A DNA stretch of 64,000 nt from Pedobacter westerhofensis (lineage in GTDB: Bacteria > Bacteroidota > Bacteroidia > Sphingobacteriales > Sphingobacteriaceae), in assembly GCF_900182595.1 (NCBI RefSeq), contig NZ_FXTN01000004.1:62001-126000 (forward strand). Reading direction: 5' to 3'. Both the position numbers and the translations under genes were made by a program. This document shows positions 8,445 to 16,369 of this stretch, piece by piece; the first letter of the stretch is position 1, and every line of letters begins with the position of its first letter. The notes beneath the pieces are model-generated. The model did no database searches. It saw nothing but the letters and a program-made list of their open reading frames with translations, and was not told the origin of the DNA.

Positions 8445-11006
8445 TTATTTTTCCAAATATTTCGATAGGTAAGGCGCAGTATGGCTGTTTTTCGCTTTTG
8501 CAAAATCGGCAGGAATACCTGCTGTAACTACTTTTCCTCCTTTTTCGCCTGCTTCGGGGCCAATCTCTATAATCCAGTCACTTTTTGAAATTACATGCAT
8601 ATCGTGCTCGACCACGATAATCGTATTTCCTTGTTCTACAAGACGGTCAAGTTGCGCCATCAGTTTTTCAACATCCGCAGGGTGCAGACCGGTAGTGGGC
8701 TCATCGAGGATATACAGGGTGCTCCCATGCTGGCTGCGCTGCAGCTCTGTCGCCAGTTTAATCCGCTGGGCCTCGCCTCCTGAGAGTTCTGTTGCCGGCT
8801 GTCCGAGTTTGAGATAGCCTAAACCTACCTGACGAACTATGTCAAGACCCCGGTGGATAGCCGGATCCGCTTTAAAGAATTCCCAGGCGGCATCAACTGT
8901 CATATCGAGCACCTCCGCTATATTTTTATCCTGATAAGTTACCTCCAGGGTTTTGGCATTGTAGCGTGTGCCCATACAAGTGGGACAGGGGGTATATACA
9001 CTGGGGAGGAATAATAACTCTACCATCACAAATCCTTCGCCCTGGCAATGCGGGCAGCGGCCCTTGGCCACGTTAAATGAAAACCGGCCGGCGTCGAACT
9101 TTTTCTTCCGCGCATCCGGCGTAGCCGCAAACAATTTGCGTATGGGATCGAAAAGCCCTGTATAGGTAGCAAGATTTGATCTTGGAGTACGGCCAATGGG
9201 CTTCTGGTCTACCTGGACCAGCCTTTTAATACCTTCTGCACCTGATGTAATTGCGCCTGAGACAGTTTTTGTACTGTCTTTTTCCAGATCCAGTATTGTT
9301 ACATCCAGTCCATCAGCATCCTGATCTTCCCTGACTGCAAATTTCTGACCCAGATGCTGGCTGATCAGTTCTACCAGTATCTGGCTGACCAGCGTGCTTT
9401 TTCCTGAGCCAGAGATACCGGTTACGCTGGTAAATACGCCCAGCGGGAAATTGATATCCAGGCCATTTAAATTATTCTTTGATAAGTTTTCCAGTTTCAG
9501 CCAGCCTGCCGGCGTCCTTGGTACAGCTTCAGTATGGTGGTTGATGCTGTAGATATAATCCTTGGTTTTTGAATCAGCGACATGCTGCAATCCCTCCGGA
9601 ACGCCGCTGTATAAAATCTGTCCCCCATGAACCCCGGCACCTGGACCAACATCTACGATCCAGTCGGCATGACGGATCACATCAATCTCGTGTTCTACCA
9701 CAAAGATAGAATTACCCGAAGCTTTCAGCTTGTCAAGCGCCCTCAGCAATGCCTGCGTGTCCGCGGGATGTAAGCCTGCCGAAGGCTCATCAAGCACGTA
9801 AACCACGCCAAACAGGTTGGAGCGGATCTGCGTAGCCAGCCTCAACCGCTGTAATTCCCCGGGCGAAAGGGTAGGTGTGCTCCGCTCCAGGCTAAGGTAA
9901 CCAAGGCCGAGATCAAGCATAACTTCCAGCCTGGAGGCCATATCCTCGGCGATGCGCCTGGCTACAATCACCTTTTCGGGATGTCCGCCGGCAGTGTTTT
10001 TGTGTAGTTTCTTGTTCCCTTTTGCATATGAGCTGAAAATATCATGCAGGCCGCTCAATGGTAGTCTCGACAATTCTGTGATGTCCATTTGGTTAAACCT
10101 TATGGACAACGATTCTTTTCTCAGCCGTTTACCATGACAGACCGGGCATTCGCTGCTGAGCATATACTGGCTGACCCGTTTTTTCATCAGCTGGCTCTGG
10201 CTGTTCGCAAAAGTTTGCATCACATATTTTCTTGCGCCGGTAAATGTGCCCATATAATCCGGCTGCATTTTATTTTTGATTGCTTTTTGTACCTGTTCAA
10301 CTGTAAAACGCGGGTACACAGGTACCACAGGCTGTTCTTCTGTAAATAAAATCCAGTCGCGTTCCTTTTTTGGAATATTCTTCCAGGGGACATCCACGTT
10401 ATAGCCCATGGTAATCAGGATGTCCCTCAGATTCTGGCCCTGCCAGGCTGTAGGCCATGCCGCAACCGCCCGTTCCCGGATCGTAAGGGAATCATCAGGA
10501 ACCATCGATTTCTCGGTGACTTCATAAACACGGCCCAGCCCATGGCATTCAGGGCAGGCGCCTTCGGGTGTGTTTGCTGAGAAAGATTCTGCATACAGGA
10601 TGTCCTGTCCCTGGGGATAATCTCCGGCCCTGGAGTACAACATCCTGAGCAGGTTAGATAAGGTGGTCACACTGCCTACCGATGATCTGGTACTTGAGGC
10701 ACCGCGCTGCTGCTGCAGGGCAATAGCTGGCGGCAGGCCCTCAATCTCGTCTACTTCGGGTACCGACATCTGGTTAAACAAACGGCGGGCATATGGGGAA
10801 ACTGATTCCAGGTAACGCCGCTGCGCTTCTGCATACAGCGTTCCAAAGGCCAGGGATGATTTTCCTGAGCCTGATACACCAGTGAATACCACCAGTGCAT
10901 CGCGTGGAATCTGAAGGTCAACATTTTTGAGGTTATTTTCTCTCGCTCCTTTTACCTGAACGTAGCCACTGAATCCATTTTTGCTGTCTGTTGCCTTCCT
11001 CGCCAT
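8445..11006 (-). CDS. UvrA-like excinuclease ATPase (UvrA2 class)
   Basis: A tandem ABC ATPase that recognises DNA damage or bound ligands. It has two Walker A sites (GVSGSGKSS near residue 43 and GISGSGKST near 530), two signature motifs (LSPGELQRLRLA and LSGGEAQRIKLA) and three CxxC-type zinc segments (CPECHG, CPVCHG, and CPHCQG paired with CPTCMG). At 853 residues it is about 90 shorter than canonical UvrA, as in class II UvrA2 proteins that lack the UvrB-binding domain. Such proteins are linked to tolerance of DNA-damaging drugs rather than core excision repair. No uvrB or uvrC is nearby. It appears to be monocistronic. Confidence 0.9.
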   Translation of the reverse strand: MARKATDSKNGFSGYVQVKGARENNLKNVDLQIPRDALVVFTGVSGSGKSSLAFGTLYAEAQRRYLESVSPYARRLFNQMSVPEVDEIEGLPPAIALQQQRGASSTRSSVGSVTTLSNLLRMLYSRAGDYPQGQDILYAESFSANTPEGACPECHGLGRVYEVTEKSMVPDDSLTIRERAVAAWPTAWQGQNLRDILITMGYNVDVPWKNIPKKERDWILFTEEQPVVPVYPRFTVEQVQKAIKNKMQPDYMGTFTGARKYVMQTFANSQSQLMKKRVSQYMLSSECPVCHGKRLRKESLSIRFNQMDITELSRLPLSGLHDIFSSYAKGNKKLHKNTAGGHPEKVIVARRIAEDMASRLEVMLDLGLGYLSLERSTPTLSPGELQRLRLATQIRSNLFGVVYVLDEPSAGLHPADTQALLRALDKLKASGNSIFVVEHEIDVIRHADWIVDVGPGAGVHGGQILYSGVPEGLQHVADSKTKDYIYSINHHTEAVPRTPAGWLKLENLSKNNLNGLDINFPLGVFTSVTGISGSGKSTLVSQILVELISQHLGQKFAVREDQDADGLDVTILDLEKDSTKTVSGAITSGAEGIKRLVQVDQKPIGRTPRSNLATYTGLFDPIRKLFAATPDARKKKFDAGRFSFNVAKGRCPHCQGEGFVMVELLFLPSVYTPCPTCMGTRYNAKTLEVTYQDKNIAEVLDMTVDAAWEFFKADPAIHRGLDIVRQVGLGYLKLGQPATELSGGEAQRIKLATELQRSQHGSTLYILDEPTTGLHPADVEKLMAQLDRLVEQGNTIIVVEHDMHVISKSDWIIEIGPEAGEKGGKVVTAGIPADFAKAKNSHTAPYLSKYLEK

Positions 11007-11107
11007 AAACTATCTTAAATCTTGTTCGTATCTGATCTGAAAGCAACAGCAAAGAGCGATTTAAGTTTTAAAGAGTTCATTCGCTATAAAAGCCCCAAAT
11101 GGAGACA

Positions 11108-12445
11108 CTATTCTGCGTGCTGTTTTTTGCTGTTTAACAGCCGGTAGAACGGGTAAGATAGAAGAAACAGCGCCGCAACGATGAGGAAGCTCCTGGTATC
11201 ACTGATGGCAAATCCAACAAATAGCACCAGGGTTACGGTCAGTGCGAGAATCGTCATGTATGGATAGCCCCAGACTTTGTAGGGGCGGGGCAGATCAGGC
11301 TCTTTTTTGCGCAGCATCAGCAGGGATGCAAAGGAACAGGAGGTAACAACGGTCAGCATCACCGCAGCCAGTGCGAAAACCTGTTCAAAAGTGTTATAGG
11401 TAATAAATATGATAGTGATCACATAACAGATCAGGAGCGCAATATAGGGTGTTCCTCCTTTGTTTAGACGCGCGGCCTCGGGAATAAAATAACCTTCCCG
11501 GCTTAAGCCCAGAAGTATACGCGAGGGAATCAGCATATAGGCATTGAGGATGCTGATCACCACAAATACCGCAATAACTTCAATCACGAAAGAACTCCAG
11601 CTGCCAAAGGCTACGGCAGCAGCTGCTGAAGCGGCCAGCGGCGAATGCGCTATATCATCAAGGGGCAGCACATACATGATTGCACCGTTGATCAGCAGAT
11701 AAAGTGCAATAACTGTTGCCGCACCAATGAAGTAAGACCGTGGTATGTTTTTACCCGGATTTTCGTCTTCCTCTGCAAAGAATGAAACCGCCATCCAGCC
11801 ATCGTAGGTGCTTAGGATCAGTTGCATAGCCTTGAAGAATGCGATGACCAGCGTTCCGTTGAACACGGTGGCAGCTGGTATTAAAGTGGCCACATGCTGC
11901 TGCGGTTTTGCCAGAAAACATCCGGCTACCAGGGCCAGCAATAGCAGCACCTTTAATATACTTGTGATTTTTTGGGTGGCACTGCTCATTTTTATCCCCG
12001 GCAGGTTCAGCAGGGTAAATACTGTCAGGTAACCAATCCCGACCTGCTTGCTGAACCCGGCAAACTGCGGGAAAAGCAATATGGTGTATTCACCCAGAAC
12101 AATGCAGAAAAATGCTGGTGCACCCACGTTGAGTATAAAGTCGAACCAGCCCGCAGCAAAACCTACATAATTACCAAAGGCTCTTTTTACATAGTTAAAA
12201 GAACCACCTGCTTTTGGCAGCATGGTAGTTAGTTCTGCATAGGAGCTTGCACAAAGTAAAATATATAAACCTGTGACCAGCCAGCAGGCAAGAATCAGCA
12301 GTTTGTCTGGCAATAAGGCTGCAATGCTTGCAGGAACACGAAAAATACCGGCTCCAATGGTGCTGCCTACTACGATGGATATCCCAAATACTACGCCTAA
12401 AACTTTTTTTAATGGTGCTTTGATCTGCTGTTCTGTTTTAAGCAT
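11108..12445 (-). CDS. APC-family amino acid permease
   Basis: An inner-membrane amino-acid/polyamine/organocation transporter of about 445 residues with some 12 hydrophobic segments. TM1 carries the APC substrate-site break GSTIGAGIF, and TM6 lies near AMQLILSTYDGW. The loop RKKEPDLPRPYKVWGYP is typical of LAT/YfnA-type exchangers. I prefer the ATG at 12445 (MLKTEQQ) to the one nine codons upstream, because a promoter-like pair at 12485-12514 puts transcription start near 12478, leaving a leader of about 30 nt. The substrate is undetermined. It is divergent from the small acetyltransferase. Confidence 0.88.
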   Translation of the reverse strand: MLKTEQQIKAPLKKVLGVVFGISIVVGSTIGAGIFRVPASIAALLPDKLLILACWLVTGLYILLCASSYAELTTMLPKAGGSFNYVKRAFGNYVGFAAGWFDFILNVGAPAFFCIVLGEYTILLFPQFAGFSKQVGIGYLTVFTLLNLPGIKMSSATQKITSILKVLLLLALVAGCFLAKPQQHVATLIPAATVFNGTLVIAFFKAMQLILSTYDGWMAVSFFAEEDENPGKNIPRSYFIGAATVIALYLLINGAIMYVLPLDDIAHSPLAASAAAAVAFGSWSSFVIEVIAVFVVISILNAYMLIPSRILLGLSREGYFIPEAARLNKGGTPYIALLICYVITIIFITYNTFEQVFALAAVMLTVVTSCSFASLLMLRKKEPDLPRPYKVWGYPYMTILALTVTLVLFVGFAISDTRSFLIVAALFLLSYPFYRLLNSKKQHAE

Positions 12446-12484
12446 ATTTATTCTGATGGGTGTAGGCGTCAAAGATAATATTTG

Positions 12485-12514
12485 CGAAGATACTTGTAAT
12501 GTTTATCAAACCAA
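12485..12514 (-). promoter_or_regulatory. Bacteroidota-type promoter for the APC permease
   Basis: On the minus strand, TTG (12512-12514) is followed after 19 nt by TATCTTCG (12485-12492), matching seven of eight positions of TAnnTTTG. Transcription would begin near 12478, supporting the downstream ATG of the permease. Confidence 0.5.
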
Positions 12515-12557
12515 TATCGCTTATATTCGTTACTTATTACATTTAGCCCTTACTATC

Positions 12558-12863
12558 ATGACAGAAATTAAATTTGAATCTCCGGAAAATGAACCCTCAG
12601 CGTTTAACCTCTACCTTGAAGGAAAAAAAATAGGCGAAATGATCGTAGAGATCAGGGATGGGGACATGACTGTCTTTCATACAGAAGTTGATCCTGAGCA
12701 GGAAGGCAAGGGCTATGCAGCGCAGCTGCTCGAAGCCATGACAAGCTATGTACGCGCACATGATTTAAAAGTGGTTCCGATGTGCACTTATGTACATGTC
12801 CAGTTTGACAGGCATGCCGAGCAGTATGAAGACATCCTGAGTAAAAATGGATCCAGGTTTTAA
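12558..12863 (+). CDS. Small GNAT-like N-acetyltransferase (COG2388/YidJ type)
   Basis: A 101-residue single-domain acetyltransferase of the minimal GNAT class. It keeps the core: a strand ending in FHTEVDPE, the acetyl-CoA loop QEGKGYAAQLLEAM (QxxGxG/A) and the family's VVPMCTYV strand, where the Cys is conserved. These minimal GNATs have about 90-100 residues, so it is complete. The chosen ATG begins the natural domain; the frame is open far upstream but there overlaps the divergent permease. The substrate is unknown, as for most of this family. A 142-bp gap separates it from the nucleosidase gene. Confidence 0.86.
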   Translation: MTEIKFESPENEPSAFNLYLEGKKIGEMIVEIRDGDMTVFHTEVDPEQEGKGYAAQLLEAMTSYVRAHDLKVVPMCTYVHVQFDRHAEQYEDILSKNGSRF

Positions 12864-13005
12864 TGGCGGCTGACCAATGTTTTATTGAGATCAAGATTTT
12901 GGGGATGCGTTCCGTTCAAATAACATCTTATCTTGCGATCACATTGGGTCTGCGCTTACTGACAGTGGCAGAAGAACAAAATCGTAATGAATAGCGAAAT
13001 TAAAG

Positions 13006-13767
13006 ATGAATAACAGAGTGATTGGAATCATGGGGGCCATGCACGAAGAAATCAATGGCATCCTTCAACTCATGGAAAATGTGAAGGAAGTTGCGCATGG
13101 GATGAGGTCTTATTATACCGGCACAATCAATGGCATCAAGGCAGTTGTTGTTTTTTCACGCTGGGGCAAGGTAGCGGCTGCAATCACGGTGTCGAGCCTC
13201 ATCATCGAATTTAAAATAACAGATCTGATCTTTATCGGAGTGGCGGGAGCTATACATCCGGAACTGAAAATAGGTGATATTGTGATAGGCGACAAGCTGA
13301 TCCAGCATGATATGGACGCAAGGCCACTGATGCCCAGGCATGAAATCCCACTGCTGGGTGTCACCTGGTTTGAAAGCGATGCACAACATGTGGCACTGGC
13401 AGATAAGGCTGCTGAGCTGTTAAAAGATAGCGGGATTGATCACATTATTGATCAGCAGCATATCAGCCGCTTTTCGCTGAGGAGCCCAGCGATATTCAAA
13501 GGAGCGATTGCGAGCGGCGACAAGTTCTTTTCTGAGCAGCATGATAAAGATGCGTTGCTTGGGGCTCTGCCTGAAGTGCTGTGTGTAGAAATGGAGGGCG
13601 CTGCGGTAGCCCAGGCTTGTTATGAATATGGAATTCCTTTTGTTGTCAGCCGGATTATTTCAGATGAATCCAACGAGCATTCTGTTATTGATTTCCCGGA
13701 TTTCATCCTGAACATCTCCAGTAAGTATGGTGCTGAAATCATCAGAAATATTTTTTCCCTGATCTGA
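13006..13767 (+). CDS. mtnN: 5'-methylthioadenosine/S-adenosylhomocysteine nucleosidase
   Basis: It hydrolyses MTA and SAH to adenine plus the thioribose or ribosylhomocysteine, for methionine salvage and removal of SAH inhibition. It is in the PNP/UDP phosphorylase fold: MGAMHEE at residues 9-15 with the catalytic-water Glu, FIGVAGAIHPELKIGDIVI, the ribose-binding MEGAAVAQ near 196, and the purine-binding catalytic Asp220 in RIISDESN. The length of 253 is slightly longer than E. coli MTAN (232), with an insertion in the variable mid-region (about residues 100-150). It is convergent with the MarR gene, with only about 12 nt between the stops. Confidence 0.9.
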   Translation: MNNRVIGIMGAMHEEINGILQLMENVKEVAHGMRSYYTGTINGIKAVVVFSRWGKVAAAITVSSLIIEFKITDLIFIGVAGAIHPELKIGDIVIGDKLIQHDMDARPLMPRHEIPLLGVTWFESDAQHVALADKAAELLKDSGIDHIIDQQHISRFSLRSPAIFKGAIASGDKFFSEQHDKDALLGALPEVLCVEMEGAAVAQACYEYGIPFVVSRIISDESNEHSVIDFPDFILNISSKYGAEIIRNIFSLI

Positions 13768-13779
13768 TGAGGTTCCTTG

Positions 13780-14238
13780 TTAAACAATGACTTCCAACAG
13801 GGAACTGTTCATCCTGCTGAGTATTTCAATGCCCGACTTAACCTGATTTTCGCGCACATCTTTTGCCAGTGTCAGAAAACAGTCCTGTGCAAGCGGGGCG
13901 AGGCGGTGGTTAAGTTCGCGGGATTGCTCAGTCAAGAATATCAGCTTGATCCGTCGGTTCGACTCATCTTCTTTCCTGGTCACCCATCCGGCCTTCACCA
14001 TATTGTCGATCAGATAGGTCATATTGGACTTATCCTTAAAGAGCACATCAGCAAGTTCCTGTTGTATCATCCCGTCTCGCTTTAACAGCAGCTTCATAAT
14101 CTCCAGCACCTCGAAACTGATATCAATATCAGCCTCTTTCAGTTTCACCTGAAACATCTTGCGCAGCCTGTATCTGAGTTCCAGTATCAACTGGCAAAAT
14201 TCTGCAACCAGTTCCGCCTTTTCCTTGGTATCCATCAT
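13780..14238 (-). CDS. MarR-family transcriptional regulator
   Basis: A winged-helix repressor of about 150 residues. The DNA-binding core is visible: FEVLEIMKLLLKRDGMIQQELADVL (helices 2-3), DKSNMTYLIDNMVKAGWVTRKEDESNRRIKLIFLT (recognition helix and wing with the conserved D-x-R-R). Starts at 14238 and 14235 are adjacent ATGs; a longer frame would overlap the MFS gene by 14 nt. It is downstream of the DHA2 exporter in the same unit and probably controls it, with the palindrome at 15860-15906 as operator. Typical MarR proteins release DNA on binding phenolic or lipophilic drugs. Confidence 0.88.
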   Translation of the reverse strand: MMDTKEKAELVAEFCQLILELRYRLRKMFQVKLKEADIDISFEVLEIMKLLLKRDGMIQQELADVLFKDKSNMTYLIDNMVKAGWVTRKEDESNRRIKLIFLTEQSRELNHRLAPLAQDCFLTLAKDVRENQVKSGIEILSRMNSSLLEVIV

Positions 14239-14266
14239 ACAAAAGTAGTCATTTATTTGAGCAGAT

Positions 14267-15847
14267 CTAATGTGCCGCATCGGCCAGGTTTACCTTGGCA
14301 TTCGATTTTTTTACAAAAAACATCACCAGCGGGACAAAGATGATAAACACAATGCCAACGAACATGAAGATATCCATATAGGAAAGCAGGGTAGCCTGTT
14401 TGGTAACAATACCGTCCAGCATCCCGTAAGCCATATTTCTGGCAGTGCTGAAGTCAAAGCCCCGGTGCTGCATTCCTGAAGCAAGCTGCGACACGCGGTC
14501 CTGCACATTCATATCATTCACATTCATGTGGCTCACCAGAGAAGTCCTGTGGATACTCGTTTCCCGGGTGAGCATCGTAGAGATTAGCGCTACACCGAAA
14601 GAACCGCCCAGCTGCCGCATCATACTCGTAAATGCAGCACCCTGTCCGATTTCCTGTCCCTTCAGTGTCGACAGGGACATGGTGCTCACAGGTACTGAAA
14701 GCAGGCCAAGGCCTAATCCGCGTACCATCAGCGGCCAGAAGAAGTCGTCAGAACTCGTATCCGGAACAATGATCTTGTAACAAAGCATACAGAAGATATA
14801 AAAGATAAACATCCCTGCGGCAATCAGATATTTTTGCTGCACGCCCCTCTGGATCAGGATCGCTACCACCGGCATCATTACCGCAACAAACAAGGTGCTG
14901 GGGAGCTGAAGCATACCAGCCTGCTGCGCACTCCAGCCCAGGATAGACTGCGTGAACTGCGGGATCACAAAGGTAGAGCCAAATGTACCAAAGCCCATCA
15001 CAAAGGAGAGCATGACGCCCATCCGCAGGTTCCCGTTTTTAAGCACTCTCAGGTTTACTACAGGATATTTAGCTTCCAGCTGACGCCAGACGAACAGGTA
15101 TAAACCTAAAACTGCGGTTACACATAGTGTAATGATCAGCTTGCTGTTAAACCAGTCGTCTTCCTGGCCTTTTTCCAAAACGTACTGCAGGGACGAAATT
15201 CCCACAGTAAGCAGAATAATGCCAAGCCAGTCGACCTCACTCGCAGAACGTTTTGTGCCATATTTTGGGCTGCGCACAAACTGTATAGTTAAAATTGCAG
15301 CAAGTATGCCTACTGGAATATTAATGTAAAATATAAAGGGCCAGGAATAATTATCGACGATATAGCCACCAAGCGGGGGGCCAAGCGTGGGGCCAACAAT
15401 AATTCCAAGTACATAGATGGCCTGCGCCATTGCCCTTTTTTCGGGTGGCCAGCTTTCTGTAATGATGGTTTGTGAGGTGACGAGCAATGCACCGCCGCCC
15501 ATACCCTGCAGAAACCTGAAAATGATCAGCTCGGTGATTGACGTTGCGTTTCCGCAAAGAAAAGAACAAACAGTAAAGATGACGATGGAAGCGGCAAAGT
15601 AATTCCGCCGGCCAAATTGCTGGGACAGCCAGCTTGTTAAAGGAATTACGATGACATTGGCCAGGGAGTAGGCTGTAATGACCCAGCTGATTTCGTTCAG
15701 GGTTGCCCCTAAACTGCCGCGCATATTATTCAAGGCCACGTTGACAATCGTGGTATCAATGATTTCAAGCAATGCGCAGAAAACTGCAGTAATGGTAATG
15801 ATGGCCAGACGAGGGCCATGCTCGATTAAAGATTCACCTTGTTCCAT
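14267..15847 (-). CDS. MFS drug exporter, DHA2 (EmrB/QacA) family
   Basis: A 526-residue inner-membrane proton/drug antiporter with about 14 hydrophobic helices. Signature segments include LDTTIVNVAL-like IIDTTIVNVALNNM (motif D1), WVITAYSLANVIVIPL, QQFGRRN (motif A) and GPTLGPPLGGYIVDNYSWPFIFYINIPVG (motif C and the DHA2 NxP). The protein is full length. It begins about 20 nt after a 47-bp palindrome holding a promoter -7 box and is followed by the MarR gene. No adjacent membrane-fusion or TolC gene is seen, so outer-membrane partners, if any, lie elsewhere. Confidence 0.92.
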   Translation of the reverse strand: MEQGESLIEHGPRLAIITITAVFCALLEIIDTTIVNVALNNMRGSLGATLNEISWVITAYSLANVIVIPLTSWLSQQFGRRNYFAASIVIFTVCSFLCGNATSITELIIFRFLQGMGGGALLVTSQTIITESWPPEKRAMAQAIYVLGIIVGPTLGPPLGGYIVDNYSWPFIFYINIPVGILAAILTIQFVRSPKYGTKRSASEVDWLGIILLTVGISSLQYVLEKGQEDDWFNSKLIITLCVTAVLGLYLFVWRQLEAKYPVVNLRVLKNGNLRMGVMLSFVMGFGTFGSTFVIPQFTQSILGWSAQQAGMLQLPSTLFVAVMMPVVAILIQRGVQQKYLIAAGMFIFYIFCMLCYKIIVPDTSSDDFFWPLMVRGLGLGLLSVPVSTMSLSTLKGQEIGQGAAFTSMMRQLGGSFGVALISTMLTRETSIHRTSLVSHMNVNDMNVQDRVSQLASGMQHRGFDFSTARNMAYGMLDGIVTKQATLLSYMDIFMFVGIVFIIFVPLVMFFVKKSNAKVNLADAAH

Positions 15848-15859
15848 GTTGAATGATCA

Positions 15860-15906
15860 GGCAACAAAGTTAAAATTTAAACTGTTTTAATTTTTACTTT
15901 GTTGCC
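15860..15906. promoter_or_regulatory. 47-bp palindromic operator overlapping the MFS-marR promoter
   Basis: Two 23-nt arms around one central T (15883) match as inverted repeats at 21 of 23 positions; the outer 11 nt GGCAACAAAGT are perfect. A consensus -7 element TAACTTTG lies on the minus strand inside the left arm (15865-15872). A repressor bound here would block the promoter. The MarR protein encoded by the second gene is the obvious ligand. Confidence 0.72.
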
Positions 15907-15970
15907 TTTTATTTCAATTGAATGATAATCGGGAACAGGGTCAGGCTAAATGAGCCTGTATGAGCAGAAA

Positions 15971-16237
15971 TTAGTTAACGAGGTTATGAATGAATTTCCG
16001 GCTCGACTGGTACAGGTCTTCATGAGCAGCGAGCTGGTTAATCCGCACATCACTGTCTGTTACCACAATATCCATGATAGCTTCGGCATCCATACTGATG
16101 GTGATCACATCGTTTTCACGCTTATAGTACAATACATTCTGATCACAGTTCTCTTTGCAATAGTCTGTAAATAAGGAGGCCAGGTTGATGAAAATAATAG
16201 ATGAAGTAAGTTTCTTTTCGTTAGGAATGATGTTCAT
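15971..16237 (-). CDS. Small hypothetical protein
   Basis: An 88-residue protein without signal peptide or membrane helix. It begins with a helix-prone segment (SSIIFINLASLFTDYCKENC) followed by strand-like YYKRENDVITISMDAEAIMDIVV and a C-terminal helix (LAAHEDLYQSSRKFIHNL). There are two Cys four residues apart (YCKENC). The composition is protein-like and unlike the overlapping plus-strand frame, so I favour this strand. The family is not recognised. It stands alone between the MFS operon and the SelA-like gene. Confidence 0.5.
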   Translation of the reverse strand: MNIIPNEKKLTSSIIFINLASLFTDYCKENCDQNVLYYKRENDVITISMDAEAIMDIVVTDSDVRINQLAAHEDLYQSSRKFIHNLVN

Positions 16238-16369
16238 GAAAAATGAGTTTAAATACGTTTAACATGGATTGCAGGGTATTGTTTGCCCTTTTTTAAAATA
16301 TCTGCGCATGTGTGTATTACTAACACTAAGTTAAACATTTTTTCCTGTTAAAATACTTTGATCAAAAAA

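Noticed and set aside
8312..8527. Plus-strand frame of 71 codons upstream of the UvrA2-like gene
   Set aside because: It runs into the end of the uvrA-like gene on the other strand, is Asn/Lys/Asp-rich low-quality sequence and has no recognisable domain.
12652..12894. 80-codon minus-strand frame over the small acetyltransferase
   Set aside because: It is Cys/His/Arg-rich antisense of a clear GNAT core.
15950..16174. Plus-strand frame of 74 codons opposite the small hypothetical
   Set aside because: The minus-strand frame has a more protein-like composition and a plausible helix-strand pattern.
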